Assembly (NCBI RefSeq): GCF_023156245.1
Contig: NZ_JAKZAH010000007.1
Span: forward strand, 100,777 to 164,776
Length of the DNA: 64,000 nucleotides
DNA from: Marinobacter bryozoorum
GTDB taxonomy: Bacteria; Pseudomonadota; Gammaproteobacteria; Pseudomonadales; Oleiphilaceae
Reading direction: 5' to 3'
The notes under the pieces were generated by a model. That model saw only the letters and a program-made list of their open reading frames with translations. It ran no database searches and was not told the DNA's origin. Shown one piece after another: positions 17,542 to 27,130 of this stretch (within the stretch, counting starts at the first letter, position 1; the number at the start of each line of letters is the position of its first letter). A program made the position numbers and the translations under genes.

Positions 17542-19230
17542 TCAGGGAGGCCCCTCCTCGCAGGCCAGTACCAGTGCCCAGAATTCCGAGAAATCATTGA
17601 CCACCACATCCGGCTTGTCCGGGTGCTTGTGGGTGCCCGGAAAGATCTTGTTGAGCCAGGGCAGGTCCCACTGGGCGCCATTGAAAAACACCGAGGTAAG
17701 ACCCGCCCGCTTGGCGGCAATCACGTCCGTGGTGCTGTCACCCACGTACCAGACGCTGGGGTCCGGCGGGTAGTCCAGTTTCTGGACCGCCAGCAGCAAC
17801 TGGTCCGGGTGAGGCTTGCGCAGGGGGGTGTCGTCACCACACACATCCACGTCGAACAGCTCCGTCCAGCCGGTGCCCTCCACCGCCGCCAGTTCGTGCT
17901 CGAAGAACTCCCGGTCCCGGTTGGTGATGACGCCCACCTGGATACCCAGGCGTCGAAGCCCCTCCAGCACATCCCGCACCCGGGGCTCGAAGGCCTTAAC
18001 CGTGCCGTAGTGTTCCCGGTAATGGCGGTTGAACGCCTTGTGGGCTATCTGCTTGGCCTCCTGGTCTTCGCCAAACAGCACCTCGAAGATATCCGTGCGT
18101 GAGATTTTGCGGTCCGCCCGCACTTTCGGGTGTAGACGGGCAAACTCCCGCACATAGGCCACGAGCCGCGCATCGTCCGGTGTCTTGCTGTCTTCCGGCG
18201 CCAGCATCCGGTCCATCAGGCCCAGTTCACTGAACTCCGGCAGCATATCGTCCACCGCGTGGTACATGGCGTCCAGGGTGTCCACCAGGGTGGCGTGCCA
18301 GTCGAACAGGACGACCGCGGGCCGGATCAGCTTGACCACCGCCGGGTGCCAGTCCGGTTCGATGCGGGGCTGCGGACGCTCAGGGGGCGGGAACGGGCGT
18401 GGCCGCGCCTCCGCCGGGGTGACAGAAAAGGCCTCCGGGTGACTACGTTCCAGCAGGGCCAGCAGGTCCATCAGGTCCTCGAAGCTGTCCAGGATGGCCG
18501 CCGGCGCATCCCGGTGGCTGAACCAGCTGTCGATACGCCCCGGATCCCAGGCGGCGCCGTTATAAAACACACCGGAGACGCCCGCCTTGTTGGCCGTGAG
18601 CATGTCCACATAGCTGTCGCCCACGTACCAGGCCCGCTCGTCCGCTGGCAGGTCCAGTTTTTCAAGTGCCTTGAGAATCACCTGCGGATCCGGCTTGTAT
18701 TCCGTTACGTCATCGGCGCAGACGGTGGCATCGAACAGGTTCGCCCAACGGCCTTCATCCACCATGCGCAGCTCCTTGTCCAGGAACTCCCGGTTGCGGT
18801 TGGTGGACACCGCCAGCCGGATACCCATGGCCTTGAGTGCAGAAAGGTATTCATAGGCGCCGGGCTGGAATGGTTTCACCTGGCCAAAATACTTGCGATA
18901 GCAATCGTTATAGGCCTTGTGGGCAATGAGCTTGGCTTCCCGGTCATCCCCGAAAATGGCGTTGAAAATATCCGTGCGGCTGACACGACGCTCCACCAGG
19001 ATGCGCGGATGCAGGCGACGGAAGATGCGGATATAGCGCACCAGCCGGGCATCATCCGGCGTACGGCACTGGTCCTCCGGCAGTAGCCGCTCTACCAGGC
19101 CCAGGTCTTCCAGCTGGGGCAGCATGTCCTCCATGGCGCTGAACATGGCGTCGTGGGTATCCACCAGGGTGCCATGCCAGTCAAACACCATAACGGAAGG
19201 CGGTGGCAGGCAGTCGCTGAATCGCGCCAT
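17542..19230 (-). CDS. Tandem HAD-superfamily protein (two fused HAD domains)
   Basis: 562 residues made of two homologous HAD domains of about 260 residues (1-270 and 300-562), joined by a proline-rich linker ([17 protein letters not shown]). Both carry motif I as [10 protein letters not shown] (D17) and [10 protein letters not shown] (D310): the nucleophile Asp is present, but the second Asp of the usual DxD is His. Motif II (VSTNR, VITNR), motif III (YKPDP, RKPHP) and motif IV (GDSYVD, GDSTTD) are kept in both halves. The cap sequences are also similar, so this is an internal duplication. Substrate unknown. ATG 19230 has the SD GGAG. Confidence 0.85.
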   Translation of the reverse strand: MARFSDCLPPPSVMVFDWHGTLVDTHDAMFSAMEDMLPQLEDLGLVERLLPEDQCRTPDDARLVRYIRIFRRLHPRILVERRVSRTDIFNAIFGDDREAKLIAHKAYNDCYRKYFGQVKPFQPGAYEYLSALKAMGIRLAVSTNRNREFLDKELRMVDEGRWANLFDATVCADDVTEYKPDPQVILKALEKLDLPADERAWYVGDSYVDMLTANKAGVSGVFYNGAAWDPGRIDSWFSHRDAPAAILDSFEDLMDLLALLERSHPEAFSVTPAEARPRPFPPPERPQPRIEPDWHPAVVKLIRPAVVLFDWHATLVDTLDAMYHAVDDMLPEFSELGLMDRMLAPEDSKTPDDARLVAYVREFARLHPKVRADRKISRTDIFEVLFGEDQEAKQIAHKAFNRHYREHYGTVKAFEPRVRDVLEGLRRLGIQVGVITNRDREFFEHELAAVEGTGWTELFDVDVCGDDTPLRKPHPDQLLLAVQKLDYPPDPSVWYVGDSTTDVIAAKRAGLTSVFFNGAQWDLPWLNKIFPGTHKHPDKPDVVVNDFSEFWALVLACEEGPP

Positions 19231-19322
19231 CGGGGAATCTCCTTGCAGGATTCTTCACAGACCCGTTTCCGGGAACCGAACGTAAGGGTTTGTTGTCTCT
19301 CAGTAAAACCCAAACTGCCACA

Positions 19323-19478
19323 ATGCACAAAAAAAGCCGGTTACCCGCCAAGACCTGTCCCGTTTGCCGGCGCCCTTTCAACTGGCGCCGCAAATGGGCC
19401 CGCGACTGGCCACAGGTGCGGTACTGCAGCGAACGCTGTCGACGTAACCGGCAAAACCCCGGAGCCCCCGCCCAATGA
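19323..19478 (+). CDS. DUF2256 zinc-ribbon-like small protein
   Basis: 51 residues starting [25 protein letters not shown] when read from ATG 19323, with four cysteines in CPVC and YCSERC, as in DUF2256. The family is often encoded beside photolyases; its function is unknown, though two CxxC-like pairs suggest metal binding. The stop overlaps the ATG of the next photolyase (19475-19478), indicating translational coupling. ATG 19323 is chosen over 19290 because the family begins there. Confidence 0.82.
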   Translation: MHKKSRLPAKTCPVCRRPFNWRRKWARDWPQVRYCSERCRRNRQNPGAPAQ

Positions 19479-21001
19479 CAACGGTTGTCTGGTTCAAGCG
19501 TGACCTGCGCACCCACGACCATGCCCCACTGATAGAAGCCTCCAGGCGCGGCCGGCCCGTGATCCCCCTGTATGTGGTGGAACCCGGGTACTGGCAACTG
19601 CCGGACACCAGCGAACGTCACTGGGGGTTTATCCGCGAATCCCTGGAGGATCTGGATCGCCAGCTTCGCAAGGTGGGTAGCCGCTTGCTGGTCATCCACG
19701 GCGACGCCCTCGATGTGCTGGGCACCCTGCATGCCCACTATGGCATCGGGCGCATCTTCTGCCACCAGGAGACCGGCGGGCAGTGGACGTTTGACCGGGA
19801 TCGGGCGGTGCTGGGCTGGTGTCGCAGCCACGGCACCGAATACCGGGAATGGCAGCAATCCGGCGTCGTGCGCCCGCTGCCGGACCGGGATGAGTGGGAC
19901 AGCCGATGGCAGTCCCTGATGACCGCTCCGGTGCTCGCGCCGCCGGAGCACCTGCCCATGCCGGCAGACCAGTTCCGCGACTGGCCGGATATCGCCACCC
20001 TGTCGATGCCGGATATCTCCCACGGCATGCCCAGCCCGGACCGCCAGGCCGGCGGTAGCGGCCATGGCGAGAAATTGCTGGCGTCGTTCCTCGACCGGCG
20101 GGTTGCCGGTTACCAATACAAGATCTCCAGCCCCAACACGGCCCCCAGGGCCTGCTCCCGCCTGAGCCCTCACCTGGCTTACGGCACGGTCAGCCTGCGG
20201 CATGTGTATCAGCAGGCACGGGCGACGGGGAATCACCAAAGCAGCCTGCCCCGCAAGCAGCGCAGCCTGGCCAGCTTCCGTTCCCGCCTGCACTGGCACT
20301 GCCACTTTATCCAGAAACTGGAAGACGAGCCGGAGCTTGAGTTCCGCGCCCTGCACCGGGATATGGAGCAGCTCAAGACTGGCCCGGACGATTCGGAACG
20401 CCTGCAGCGCTGGCAGCAGGGCCAGACCGGCTGGCCGCTGGTGGATGCCTGTATGCGGGCGCTGCACCATACCGGCTGGATCAATTTCCGCATGCGGGCC
20501 ATGCTCATGGCCATTGCCAGCTACCAGCTCTGGCTGCACTGGCGCGAGCCGGCCCTGCACCTGGCACGATTGTTTACCGACTTTGAACCGGGCATTCACT
20601 ACCCCCAGGCCCAGATGCAGTCCGGCCTCACCGGCATCAACGCCCTGCGCATCTACAACCCGGTGCTCCAGAGCCGCAAACTGGACCCGGAAGGTACCTT
20701 TATCCGCCGCTGGCTGCCGGAACTGGAAGGGGTACCGAATGAATTCATCCATGCGCCCTGGCAGATGACCTTCAGCCAGAAGCAACGCTTCGGTGGCGAC
20801 CAGTACGCCGACCCGGTCTGTGACCACGAGCAGGCCGCCCGGGAGGCACGCCAGGCCATGAGGGACTTTATCGCCAGGCAGGTCCGGAAGGAAGAAACCC
20901 GTCGGGTTCTAGACCGCCACGGGAGTCGCAAGGGCCCCGTTCAGGGACGACCTCGCACGGCGAAACCTGACAACGAAGAATGGCAACTCAGTTTGTTCTA
21001 G
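19475..21001 (+). CDS. Cryptochrome/deoxyribodipyrimidine photolyase family protein
   Basis: 508-residue FAD enzyme. The N-terminal Rossmann-type antenna domain starts [18 protein letters not shown]; the C-terminal FAD-binding domain has [66 protein letters not shown] (quoted in parts) and [16 protein letters not shown]. These are class I photolyase/cryptochrome features. Whether it repairs CPDs or acts as a photoreceptor cannot be told by reading. It is coupled to the DUF2256 gene by a 4-nt overlap. Confidence 0.88.
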   Translation: MTTVVWFKRDLRTHDHAPLIEASRRGRPVIPLYVVEPGYWQLPDTSERHWGFIRESLEDLDRQLRKVGSRLLVIHGDALDVLGTLHAHYGIGRIFCHQETGGQWTFDRDRAVLGWCRSHGTEYREWQQSGVVRPLPDRDEWDSRWQSLMTAPVLAPPEHLPMPADQFRDWPDIATLSMPDISHGMPSPDRQAGGSGHGEKLLASFLDRRVAGYQYKISSPNTAPRACSRLSPHLAYGTVSLRHVYQQARATGNHQSSLPRKQRSLASFRSRLHWHCHFIQKLEDEPELEFRALHRDMEQLKTGPDDSERLQRWQQGQTGWPLVDACMRALHHTGWINFRMRAMLMAIASYQLWLHWREPALHLARLFTDFEPGIHYPQAQMQSGLTGINALRIYNPVLQSRKLDPEGTFIRRWLPELEGVPNEFIHAPWQMTFSQKQRFGGDQYADPVCDHEQAAREARQAMRDFIARQVRKEETRRVLDRHGSRKGPVQGRPRTAKPDNEEWQLSLF

Positions 21002-21179
21002 CAGCCTGCCGGACTTAATCGATCATCACGGTTAAAGGGGGAGGCAGCGCAGCAAGTCTGCGTTAAATCGGTGAGGCTGACTCCTCTGAGTGGCCAGAGG
21101 TTCCGGTATGGAAAGTATATTGCTATTCTCGGCTTTCGACCGACCATCCAACAATCTCAACAAAAGGTCACGCCACCCC

Positions 21180-22061
21180 ATGCTACCGACTATGCCCTAT
21201 CAGAAGCAGACCGCCACAATCCACGGTAAACAGATTGCCTACGTTGATGAGGGCAAAGGCGACCCCATCGTCCTGCTGCATGGAAACCCGACATCGTCCT
21301 TCCTCTGGCGCAATGTAATTCCCGAACTGACCGGGTCCGGAAGAGTGATCGCACCAGACCTGATCGGGCAGGGCGACTCCGAAAAACTCCCGGCCAGCGA
21401 TGGGCCGGAGCGCTATGGATTTATGGCGGCCTATCACTACCTCGACGGGCTGCTACAGGCCCTGGACCTGGGAGACCGGATCACCCTGGTGATCCATGAC
21501 TGGGGCAGCGCTCTCGGCTTTCACTGGGCCCATCAGCATCCTGAAAGAATCCGGGGTATCGCTTACATGGAAGCCATCGTCATGCCGGTGAACTGGCAGG
21601 ACTGGCCGGAGAATGCCCGAGGTATTTTCCAGGGTTTTCGCTCTGACAAGGGCGAAAGCCTGATTATCGATCGCAATATGTTTATCGAAGCGGTACTTCC
21701 CGGGTCCATTATGCGGACACTGACCGAAGAGGAAATGAACGAGTATCGACGCCCCTTCCAGGAGCCGGAGGACCGCCGCGTAACCCTCAACTGGCCGAGG
21801 GAAATTCCCATCGAGGGCGAGCCGGCTTCTATGGTTCGCCTGGTGAACGAATACGGTGAATGGCTTGCCTCACCGGAATCTCCTCCCAAGCTGTTTATTA
21901 ATGCTAATCCGGGATCGATTCTGGTCGGCCGGCAGCGGACATTCTGCCAGAGCTGGCCTCACCAGGCTGAAATCACCGTAAAGGGTACGCACTTCATCCA
22001 GGAAGACTCGCCGGTTGAAATCGGCACCGCTGTCGCCGAATGGCTCCGGTACTTGAAGTGA
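21180..22061 (+). CDS. Haloalkane dehalogenase (HLD-II-like alpha/beta hydrolase)
   Basis: 293 residues. The catalytic pentad of HLD-II enzymes is readable: nucleophile D107 in HDWGSALGFHW, acid E131 in YMEAIVMP, base H271 in GTHFIQED, and halide-binding N38 (HGNPTSSFLW) and W108. Spacing matches DhaA/LinB (D106/108, E130/132, H272). These enzymes cleave carbon-halogen bonds of haloalkanes to alcohol and halide in the cytoplasm. Start ATG 21180 gives the family-like N terminus (MLPTMPYQKQTATIHGKQIAYVDEG, cited by start only); an earlier ATG at 21090 adds an unlikely extension. It lies 4 bp before ctaG but the link is unclear. Confidence 0.9.
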   Translation: MLPTMPYQKQTATIHGKQIAYVDEGKGDPIVLLHGNPTSSFLWRNVIPELTGSGRVIAPDLIGQGDSEKLPASDGPERYGFMAAYHYLDGLLQALDLGDRITLVIHDWGSALGFHWAHQHPERIRGIAYMEAIVMPVNWQDWPENARGIFQGFRSDKGESLIIDRNMFIEAVLPGSIMRTLTEEEMNEYRRPFQEPEDRRVTLNWPREIPIEGEPASMVRLVNEYGEWLASPESPPKLFINANPGSILVGRQRTFCQSWPHQAEITVKGTHFIQEDSPVEIGTAVAEWLRYLK

Positions 22062-22065
22062 CGCC

Positions 22066-22902
22066 ATGAACTGGAATCTGCTGCTGCCCTACGATTTCTC
22101 GCCACTGACCATACTGGCCTACCTGCTGGTGGCCAGCGGCTATATCGTCGCACTGAAGGCCCTGCCCGGCGATGAAAAACCGGGACCTGTGCGCATCTTC
22201 GCGTTCTTCCTCGGTCTGTTGCTGTGTTATGCGGTGATGCAGACCTGGTTCGACTACTACTCCCAGTACATGTTCTTTATCCACCGGGGCCAGCACCTGA
22301 TCCTTCATCACCTCGGCCCGATGCTGATCGCACTCTCCAATCCCTTGCCCATACTGCGATACTGGCACCGGCAGCTGGCGCCGGCCATGGGTATCTGGGC
22401 GCTCCCGGTCCGTTGGGGTTACAACATCGTGCAGCAACCCTTCATTGCTGCCTTCCTGTTTGCGGGCCTGGTGTACTTCTGGCTATGGCCTCCGGTGCAC
22501 TTCAATGCCATGCTCAGCCGTGACCTCTACTGGGTCATGAACTGGAGCATGCTGCTTGACGGCCTGCTGTTCTGGTGGCTGATTTTCGATTCACGCTCAC
22601 CCCACGACACCCCGTCCCTTGGTTACGGCAAGCGAATCCTGCTGCTGGTATTGGTGGCGGTGCCTCAAATGGTGCTGGGGGCCTGGATCGTCTTCAACCG
22701 GGGTATGGTGTACGACGTGTATGAAGTGTGTGGCCGTGCCTGGCCCATGTCACCGGCAGACGACCAGTTGATTGGCGGCATTCTGACATGGATCCCGCCC
22801 GCCATGATGAGTGTGGTTGGTATCCTGATCCTGATTGGCCGTGCCATGAAAGACGACCGTCCAAGACCCCGGCACCGTTTAGCAGAGGAATTAACACCAT
22901 GA
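22066..22902 (+). CDS. ctaG: Cytochrome c oxidase assembly protein, CtaG (caa3-type) family
   Basis: 278-residue membrane protein with about seven hydrophobic segments. The family features are visible: MQTWFDYYSQYMFFIHRGQHLILHHLGP (Tyr/His-rich, residues about 57-84), ALSNPL, NWSMLLDGLLFWWLIFD and PQMVLGAWIVF. CtaG-type proteins help assemble the CuB centre of heme-copper oxidases in the inner membrane. The stop overlaps the start of the sco gene, so these form an assembly unit, yet no oxidase structural genes are in the window except norCB. Confidence 0.85.
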   Translation: MNWNLLLPYDFSPLTILAYLLVASGYIVALKALPGDEKPGPVRIFAFFLGLLLCYAVMQTWFDYYSQYMFFIHRGQHLILHHLGPMLIALSNPLPILRYWHRQLAPAMGIWALPVRWGYNIVQQPFIAAFLFAGLVYFWLWPPVHFNAMLSRDLYWVMNWSMLLDGLLFWWLIFDSRSPHDTPSLGYGKRILLLVLVAVPQMVLGAWIVFNRGMVYDVYEVCGRAWPMSPADDQLIGGILTWIPPAMMSVVGILILIGRAMKDDRPRPRHRLAEELTP

Positions 22903-23507
22903 CATTCAGAATCCCGTTTGCCCGGTCCCTCGTGATTTCGGGCCTGGTGTTACTTCTGACTGGTTGTCTGGGCGAAGAACAGGCGTGGAACGCCAAGACG
23001 ATTGACGGGATGTTACCTGACCTGGAGTTCACCCTGACACGAAGTGACGGCGAAACGGTCACCGCAGAGGAGTATAAGGGGCAGGTGCGCCTGATGTTCT
23101 TTGGATTTACCAATTGCCCGGACGTCTGCCCGGCCACCATGGCCAAGCTGACCCAGGCGATCAAGGCCATGCCTGAAGAGTTGCAGGAAGAGGTCACCCC
23201 CCTGTTCGTCAGCGTCGATCCAAACCGGGATACGCCTGAGCGGCTGGGCGAATATGTAAACTTTTTCTATGACCGCACCGTGGGCCTCACAGCCGATGAA
23301 CCCACCTTGCGCAAGCTGGCCAAGCGTTACCGCACCACCTTTGGTTACGATGAGCCTGACGAGCGGGGCAACTACAACGTCTCCCACAGTGCCGCCATCT
23401 ATGTATTTGACGGCAACGGCAACGCACGGCTGCTTCTGCGCCCGGACCTGCCCACCGACCAGATTACCCAGGACCTGGTGCAACTGGCCGGCCAGGCCCG
23501 CTCCTGA
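22899..23507 (+). CDS. SCO1/SenC family copper chaperone lipoprotein
   Basis: 202 residues. Lipoprotein signal with lipobox LLTGC near residue 26, then a thioredoxin fold with the copper-binding CPDVC in FFGFTNCPDVCPATM and the third ligand His in NVSHSAAIYVF. FVSVDPNRDTPERL is a SCO signature. SCO proteins deliver copper to CuA of cytochrome oxidases in the periplasm. The ATG at 22899 overlaps the ctaG stop (ATGA); longer upstream frames lie inside ctaG and were discarded. Confidence 0.92.
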   Translation: MTFRIPFARSLVISGLVLLLTGCLGEEQAWNAKTIDGMLPDLEFTLTRSDGETVTAEEYKGQVRLMFFGFTNCPDVCPATMAKLTQAIKAMPEELQEEVTPLFVSVDPNRDTPERLGEYVNFFYDRTVGLTADEPTLRKLAKRYRTTFGYDEPDERGNYNVSHSAAIYVFDGNGNARLLLRPDLPTDQITQDLVQLAGQARS

Positions 23508-23667
23508 GCAGGGGGACAGCTCGCTTTTCCTGGCCCTGTCTCACGCGTAATGTCCTCCAGGGCTCCGGAGGTTCACAATATTCCTTCAGGGTGAGGCAAC
23601 CTGTCGGTTTGGATGCCCCTTCGAACAAACCCAGGGAAGTCCGAAGTGTAAGGGAGGTGTACCCGAA

Positions 23668-24669
23668 ATGAGCCGCTCCATACGCTCCAGCCTGTTTCTG
23701 ATGGTGACACCCTTTGCGGTGACCTTCACCCTCCTGGCCTGGGTAGTAGACAGCAAGTTCGGGCCATGGCTGGACCGCCCCCTGCTCCCTGACTGTGCAG
23801 AGAGGGGCGTATCTCCATGGATTTGCAGCCTGCAGGATGGGCTTCTGGGCTGGCTCGCTTTGGGGGGCGGCATTCTGGTACTGCTTTCGGTGACAGCCCT
23901 GCTTTCCCTGAGACTGTTCCGCAGTCACCTGCAAAACCTGCAAAAGGATGTGATGGACTTCCAGAAAGGACATCGCAGTCACCTCCCGGATGCTCCACAG
24001 GAGATTCACCCGCTGGTGCAGCAGCTGAACCGTATCCTGCAATCAACGGTGAAAGATCCGGCCAGGACCACGTCTACCCACGATGACAGAACAGAGGCAC
24101 AGCCCGACCCCCCTGTCTCTTCCGGCGAACACCGGGCTGGCCCGGAAGCTGTATCCCGTTCCCGACCCGAGGCTCCAACCAGGCCCACTCGCCGCAGGAA
24201 CGAGTCCTTCCCGGCGCGAAAATGCCGCAAGCTGATCGCCATCCTGCGCCATCGCTATCCTGATGTGAACTTCGAGCTGATTACCGATGTGACCGAAGAC
24301 GTGCCGTGGTCCATCCGGGAAGCGGACCTGACCGAAGTTTTCGGCGAATTGCTCGACAACGCGGGCAAGTGGGCAACCTCCCAGGTGCACACCTTCCTGG
24401 CCATCAAGGGCAACATGCTGGTGTTTGGCGTGGCCGATGATGGCCCCGGAGTAGACCCTGAACTGACACCACACCTGGGCGAGGAAGACTTCCGGGCGAA
24501 ACCGGACCAGGCCCCTGGTCGAGGCCTGCCAGCAGTACGCCGGGTGATTGACAGCCACGGCGGGTCACTGGCCTTTGACCGCAGCCGCCTCGGCGGCCTC
24601 GAGGCTATTGCGGCCCTGCCCGGTGCACCAGTCCCACGCCATGCGAGGGCGCCAGGGCTCCACCACTGA
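23668..24669 (+). CDS. Sensor-kinase-like membrane ATPase without a recognisable phosphoacceptor domain
   Basis: 333 residues. TM1 at about 8-27 and TM2 at about 58-80 enclose a short periplasmic loop with two cysteines (LLPDCAERGV, WICSLQDG). A HAMP-like helix ends at EIHPLVQQLNRILQ (about 112-125). An ATPase domain follows from about 185 (FGELLDNAGKWA N-box, VADDGPGVDP, GRGLPAVRRVIDSHGG). Where PhoQ-like kinases have the H-box helices there is only a Pro/Arg/Thr-rich linker (about 128-175), so no phosphoacceptor His is evident. No response regulator is adjacent. It may be a degenerate kinase or act by another mode. Confidence 0.7.
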   Translation: MSRSIRSSLFLMVTPFAVTFTLLAWVVDSKFGPWLDRPLLPDCAERGVSPWICSLQDGLLGWLALGGGILVLLSVTALLSLRLFRSHLQNLQKDVMDFQKGHRSHLPDAPQEIHPLVQQLNRILQSTVKDPARTTSTHDDRTEAQPDPPVSSGEHRAGPEAVSRSRPEAPTRPTRRRNESFPARKCRKLIAILRHRYPDVNFELITDVTEDVPWSIREADLTEVFGELLDNAGKWATSQVHTFLAIKGNMLVFGVADDGPGVDPELTPHLGEEDFRAKPDQAPGRGLPAVRRVIDSHGGSLAFDRSRLGGLEAIAALPGAPVPRHARAPGLHH

Positions 24670-25178
24670 CGGCCCCACGGAAATACCGTCGCGCTTGCAA
24701 AATAGCCCTTTGCGGGCCCGACGCGGTGTGATAGATATAGCGTCCACCAGAACCGGGCTGTCAGCACCCCCTGTGCCCGCCCCGATGTCCACTGCGTCAG
24801 GTATTCCCCGTGCCCACAGCGAAAACCGTCCCGACCATTCTGCGTCAACTGATTGCGCTCCTTATGCTGTCGGGCATGGTGCTGTGGGGCGTACCAGACA
24901 GGCTAACTATCGATACCGGCAGCACCGATGAGTGCCTGATTGCAACCAACCTGCCTGCCGACGGTATTTCCGGCGATGTCATGGGACCTACCCCGCCCCC
25001 CCACAAGCCCCCCGGAAATCCGGATCACCGAAGCGACGACCAATAGCGGAGCAACTCGACCGACCTCCCGTCCCTCCGACTACCCCGGACTCCCAAGGGC
25101 GCCACCTCCCGGCTTCGCCCTCAGCGTCTGATTACGTTTCGCATCAACATTGATCGGGGTAATCCCCGGAGTTAACGA
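24670..25178. other. Stretch between the kinase-like gene and nhaD
   Basis: About 510 bp. The only candidate gene is the short reading frame listed at 24810-25046. The right end (TTGATCGGGGTAATCCCC, 25150-25167) contains a GGGGTAATCCCC palindrome just before the nhaD start that could be an operator or part of its leader. Confidence 0.5.
24810..25046 (+). CDS. Possible small membrane or secreted protein
   Basis: A 78-codon frame from GTG 24810 with one hydrophobic stretch (LRQLIALLMLSGMVLWGV, about 11-28) followed by a polar, proline-rich tail (PTPPPHKPPGNPDHRSDDQ). No Shine-Dalgarno sequence is evident and I recognise no family. It may be chance; it is listed because the stretch between neighbours is otherwise empty. 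Confidence 0.25.
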   Translation: MPTAKTVPTILRQLIALLMLSGMVLWGVPDRLTIDTGSTDECLIATNLPADGISGDVMGPTPPPHKPPGNPDHRSDDQ

Positions 25179-26582
25179 ATGAAAAAAAACCTGTTGTTTC
25201 CGGCAGCTGCCTTGTTGTCGGTATCGGATTCCGTATGGGCGGCCGAAACCACCCGCGCGCTGGAGCTTATCCACCACCCGGCGGGCTACCTGGCCATTGC
25301 CATCTTCGTGACCGGCTACATCCTGGTCATGCTGGAAGAGAAGATCCACCTGGCCAAATCCAAGCCCATGCTGCTGGCGGCGGGCCTGATCTGGGTGCTG
25401 CTGGCGATTGTCTACCGGATGCATGGCGTCGACGGTGAAGTGGAGGAAGCCATCCGCCACAACTTCCTGGAATACGCCGAGCTGTTCTTCTTCCTGCTGG
25501 TGGCCATGACCTATATAAATGCCATGCTGGAGCGGGGCGTGTTTGACCAGCTGCGACTGTGGTTGCTGGGCCGGGGGTTCGGTTACCGCAAGCTGTTCTG
25601 GATTACCGGCACCCTGGCGTTTTTTATCTCCCCAGTGGCCGATAATCTCACTACGGCGCTGATCATGTGTGCAGTAGTCATGGCTGTTGGTCGCGACAGC
25701 GCCCGCTTCGTGTCTCTCGCCTGCATCAATATCGTGGTAGGCGCCAATGCCGGCGGCGCTTTCAGCCCCTTCGGCGACATCACCACGCTGATGGTCTGGC
25801 AGAAGGGTATCCTGCCGTTCCAGGACTTCTTCCAGCTGTTCCTGCCCAGCCTGGTGAATTTCCTGGTGCCTGCCCTGCTGATGCACCTGGCCCTGCCCAA
25901 GGGACAACCCATGGCCCCGGAGAGCCACGAAAGGGTATTGCGCCCCGGGGGGCTGGTAATCTGCGGGCTGTTCCTGGCAACCATTGCCACCGCCATCAGC
26001 TTCCACCAGTTTCTGCACATTCCGCCGGTCTTCGGCATGATGACGGGCCTGGCCTACCTGAAGATCTTTGGTTACTTTCTCAAGCGCCATGAGGAATACC
26101 AGTGGCAGGAATCCTCGGAAACCCCGCCTGGTGACAGTTCCAGTGAACACAGTTTCGATGTGTTTGCCCATATCGCCCGCTCGGAGTGGGATACCCTGTT
26201 TTTCTTCTACGGGGTTATCCTGGCCGTTGGCGGGTTAGGGTTTATCGGTTACCTGGGCCTGATGTCCAACACCCTCTACGTTGACCTCGGCCCCACCACG
26301 GCGAACGTGATGATCGGCGTTATCTCCTCGCTGGTCGACAACATTCCGGTGATGTTTGCGGTACTGACCATGAACCCTGACATGCCGGAACTGCAATGGC
26401 TGCTGGTAACACTGACCGCAGGTGTCGGAGGCAGCCTGCTGTCCATAGGTTCCGCTGCCGGGGTGGCGCTGATGGGGCAGGCCCGGGGTCATTACACCTT
26501 CCTGAGCCACCTGAAATGGACCCCGGCCATCGCACTGGGCTACGGTGCCAGTATCTGGGTACACTTCCTGGTAAACGGCTGA
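25179..26582 (+). CDS. nhaD: Na+/H+ antiporter, NhaD family
   Basis: 467-residue inner-membrane antiporter with about 12 hydrophobic segments after a signal-like N terminus (KKNLLFPAAALLSVSDSVWA). NhaD/ion-transporter family segments include FISPVADNLTTALIM, INIVVGANAGGAFSPFGDITTLM (about 185-207), and SSLVDNIPVMFAV near the C terminus. NhaD exports Na+ (or Li+) in exchange for protons, common in marine bacteria. It is followed after 18 bp by the MerR gene. Confidence 0.93.
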   Translation: MKKNLLFPAAALLSVSDSVWAAETTRALELIHHPAGYLAIAIFVTGYILVMLEEKIHLAKSKPMLLAAGLIWVLLAIVYRMHGVDGEVEEAIRHNFLEYAELFFFLLVAMTYINAMLERGVFDQLRLWLLGRGFGYRKLFWITGTLAFFISPVADNLTTALIMCAVVMAVGRDSARFVSLACINIVVGANAGGAFSPFGDITTLMVWQKGILPFQDFFQLFLPSLVNFLVPALLMHLALPKGQPMAPESHERVLRPGGLVICGLFLATIATAISFHQFLHIPPVFGMMTGLAYLKIFGYFLKRHEEYQWQESSETPPGDSSSEHSFDVFAHIARSEWDTLFFFYGVILAVGGLGFIGYLGLMSNTLYVDLGPTTANVMIGVISSLVDNIPVMFAVLTMNPDMPELQWLLVTLTAGVGGSLLSIGSAAGVALMGQARGHYTFLSHLKWTPAIALGYGASIWVHFLVNG

Positions 26583-26600
26583 TCAAACAGGGTGGCAGGC

Positions 26601-27050
26601 ATGAAAATCGGCGAAATGGCGGAACAATCCGGTATCCCGGCTGAAACCATCCGTTATTACGAGAAGATCGGCCTGCTGCCTGCGCCGGACCGCCAGGCCA
26701 ACGGCTATCGCAATTACCACCAGTCGCACCTGGACCGGCTGCTGTTTATCCGTCGCTGCCGCAAACTGGACATGGCCCAGGAGGAAATCCGCGAGCTGGT
26801 CCGCCTGGCGGACCAGCCCGACGCCGACTGCAGCGAAGTGGACGCCCTGCTGGCCCGGCACCTGGGCCACGTCCAGACCCGACTAGAGGAACTGCGGGAG
26901 CTGGAGACCACCCTCAGTGACCTGCAACAGGCCTGTTCCGAGGGCCGCACCGTGGCCGAATGTGGCATTCTCGGTGGCCTGACACAGGACCTGGACAAGG
27001 ACCCGCCACCTCATCACAGCAATCACATTCCCGGCAGTCATCGTCACTGA
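26601..27050 (+). CDS. MerR-family heavy-metal-responsive regulator (CadR/PbrR type)
   Basis: 149 residues from ATG 26601 (MKIGEMAEQSGIPAETIRYYEKIGLLP), the usual MerR opening; an in-frame GTG at 26592 is possible. The winged HTH is at 1-70 and a dimerisation coiled coil at about 80-120. Metal-binding cysteines fit CadR/PbrR: DADCSEVDALL (about 77), QACSEGRTVAECGIL, and a His-rich tail (PPHHSNHIPGSHRH). It probably controls the CDF transporter just downstream through the operator at 27072-27102. Confidence 0.88.
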   Translation: MKIGEMAEQSGIPAETIRYYEKIGLLPAPDRQANGYRNYHQSHLDRLLFIRRCRKLDMAQEEIRELVRLADQPDADCSEVDALLARHLGHVQTRLEELRELETTLSDLQQACSEGRTVAECGILGGLTQDLDKDPPPHHSNHIPGSHRH

Positions 27051-27071
27051 GACTTTTCTTGCCTATCAGGC

Positions 27072-27102
27072 TTGACCCTGTAGCAACTACAGGCCTTTGA
27101 AT
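27072..27102 (+). promoter_or_regulatory. MerR-type promoter/operator with 19-bp spacer
   Basis: -35 TTGACC (27072-27077) and -10 TTGAAT (27097-27102) are 19 bp apart, the long spacing typical of MerR-activated promoters, and the spacer contains the dyad CCTGTAGCAACTACAGG, a CadR/PbrR/ZntR-like operator. It lies between the MerR gene and the CDF transporter and points at the latter. Confidence 0.85.
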
Positions 27103-27130
27103 GACAGTACGTCATCAAGGGAGGATTGAA

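Noticed and set aside
19181..20827. Open frame of about 548 codons on the minus strand across the photolyase gene
   Set aside because: It is antisense to a clear photolyase with family motifs; its composition (many Gly, Arg, His, Gln) is that of a GC-rich shadow frame.
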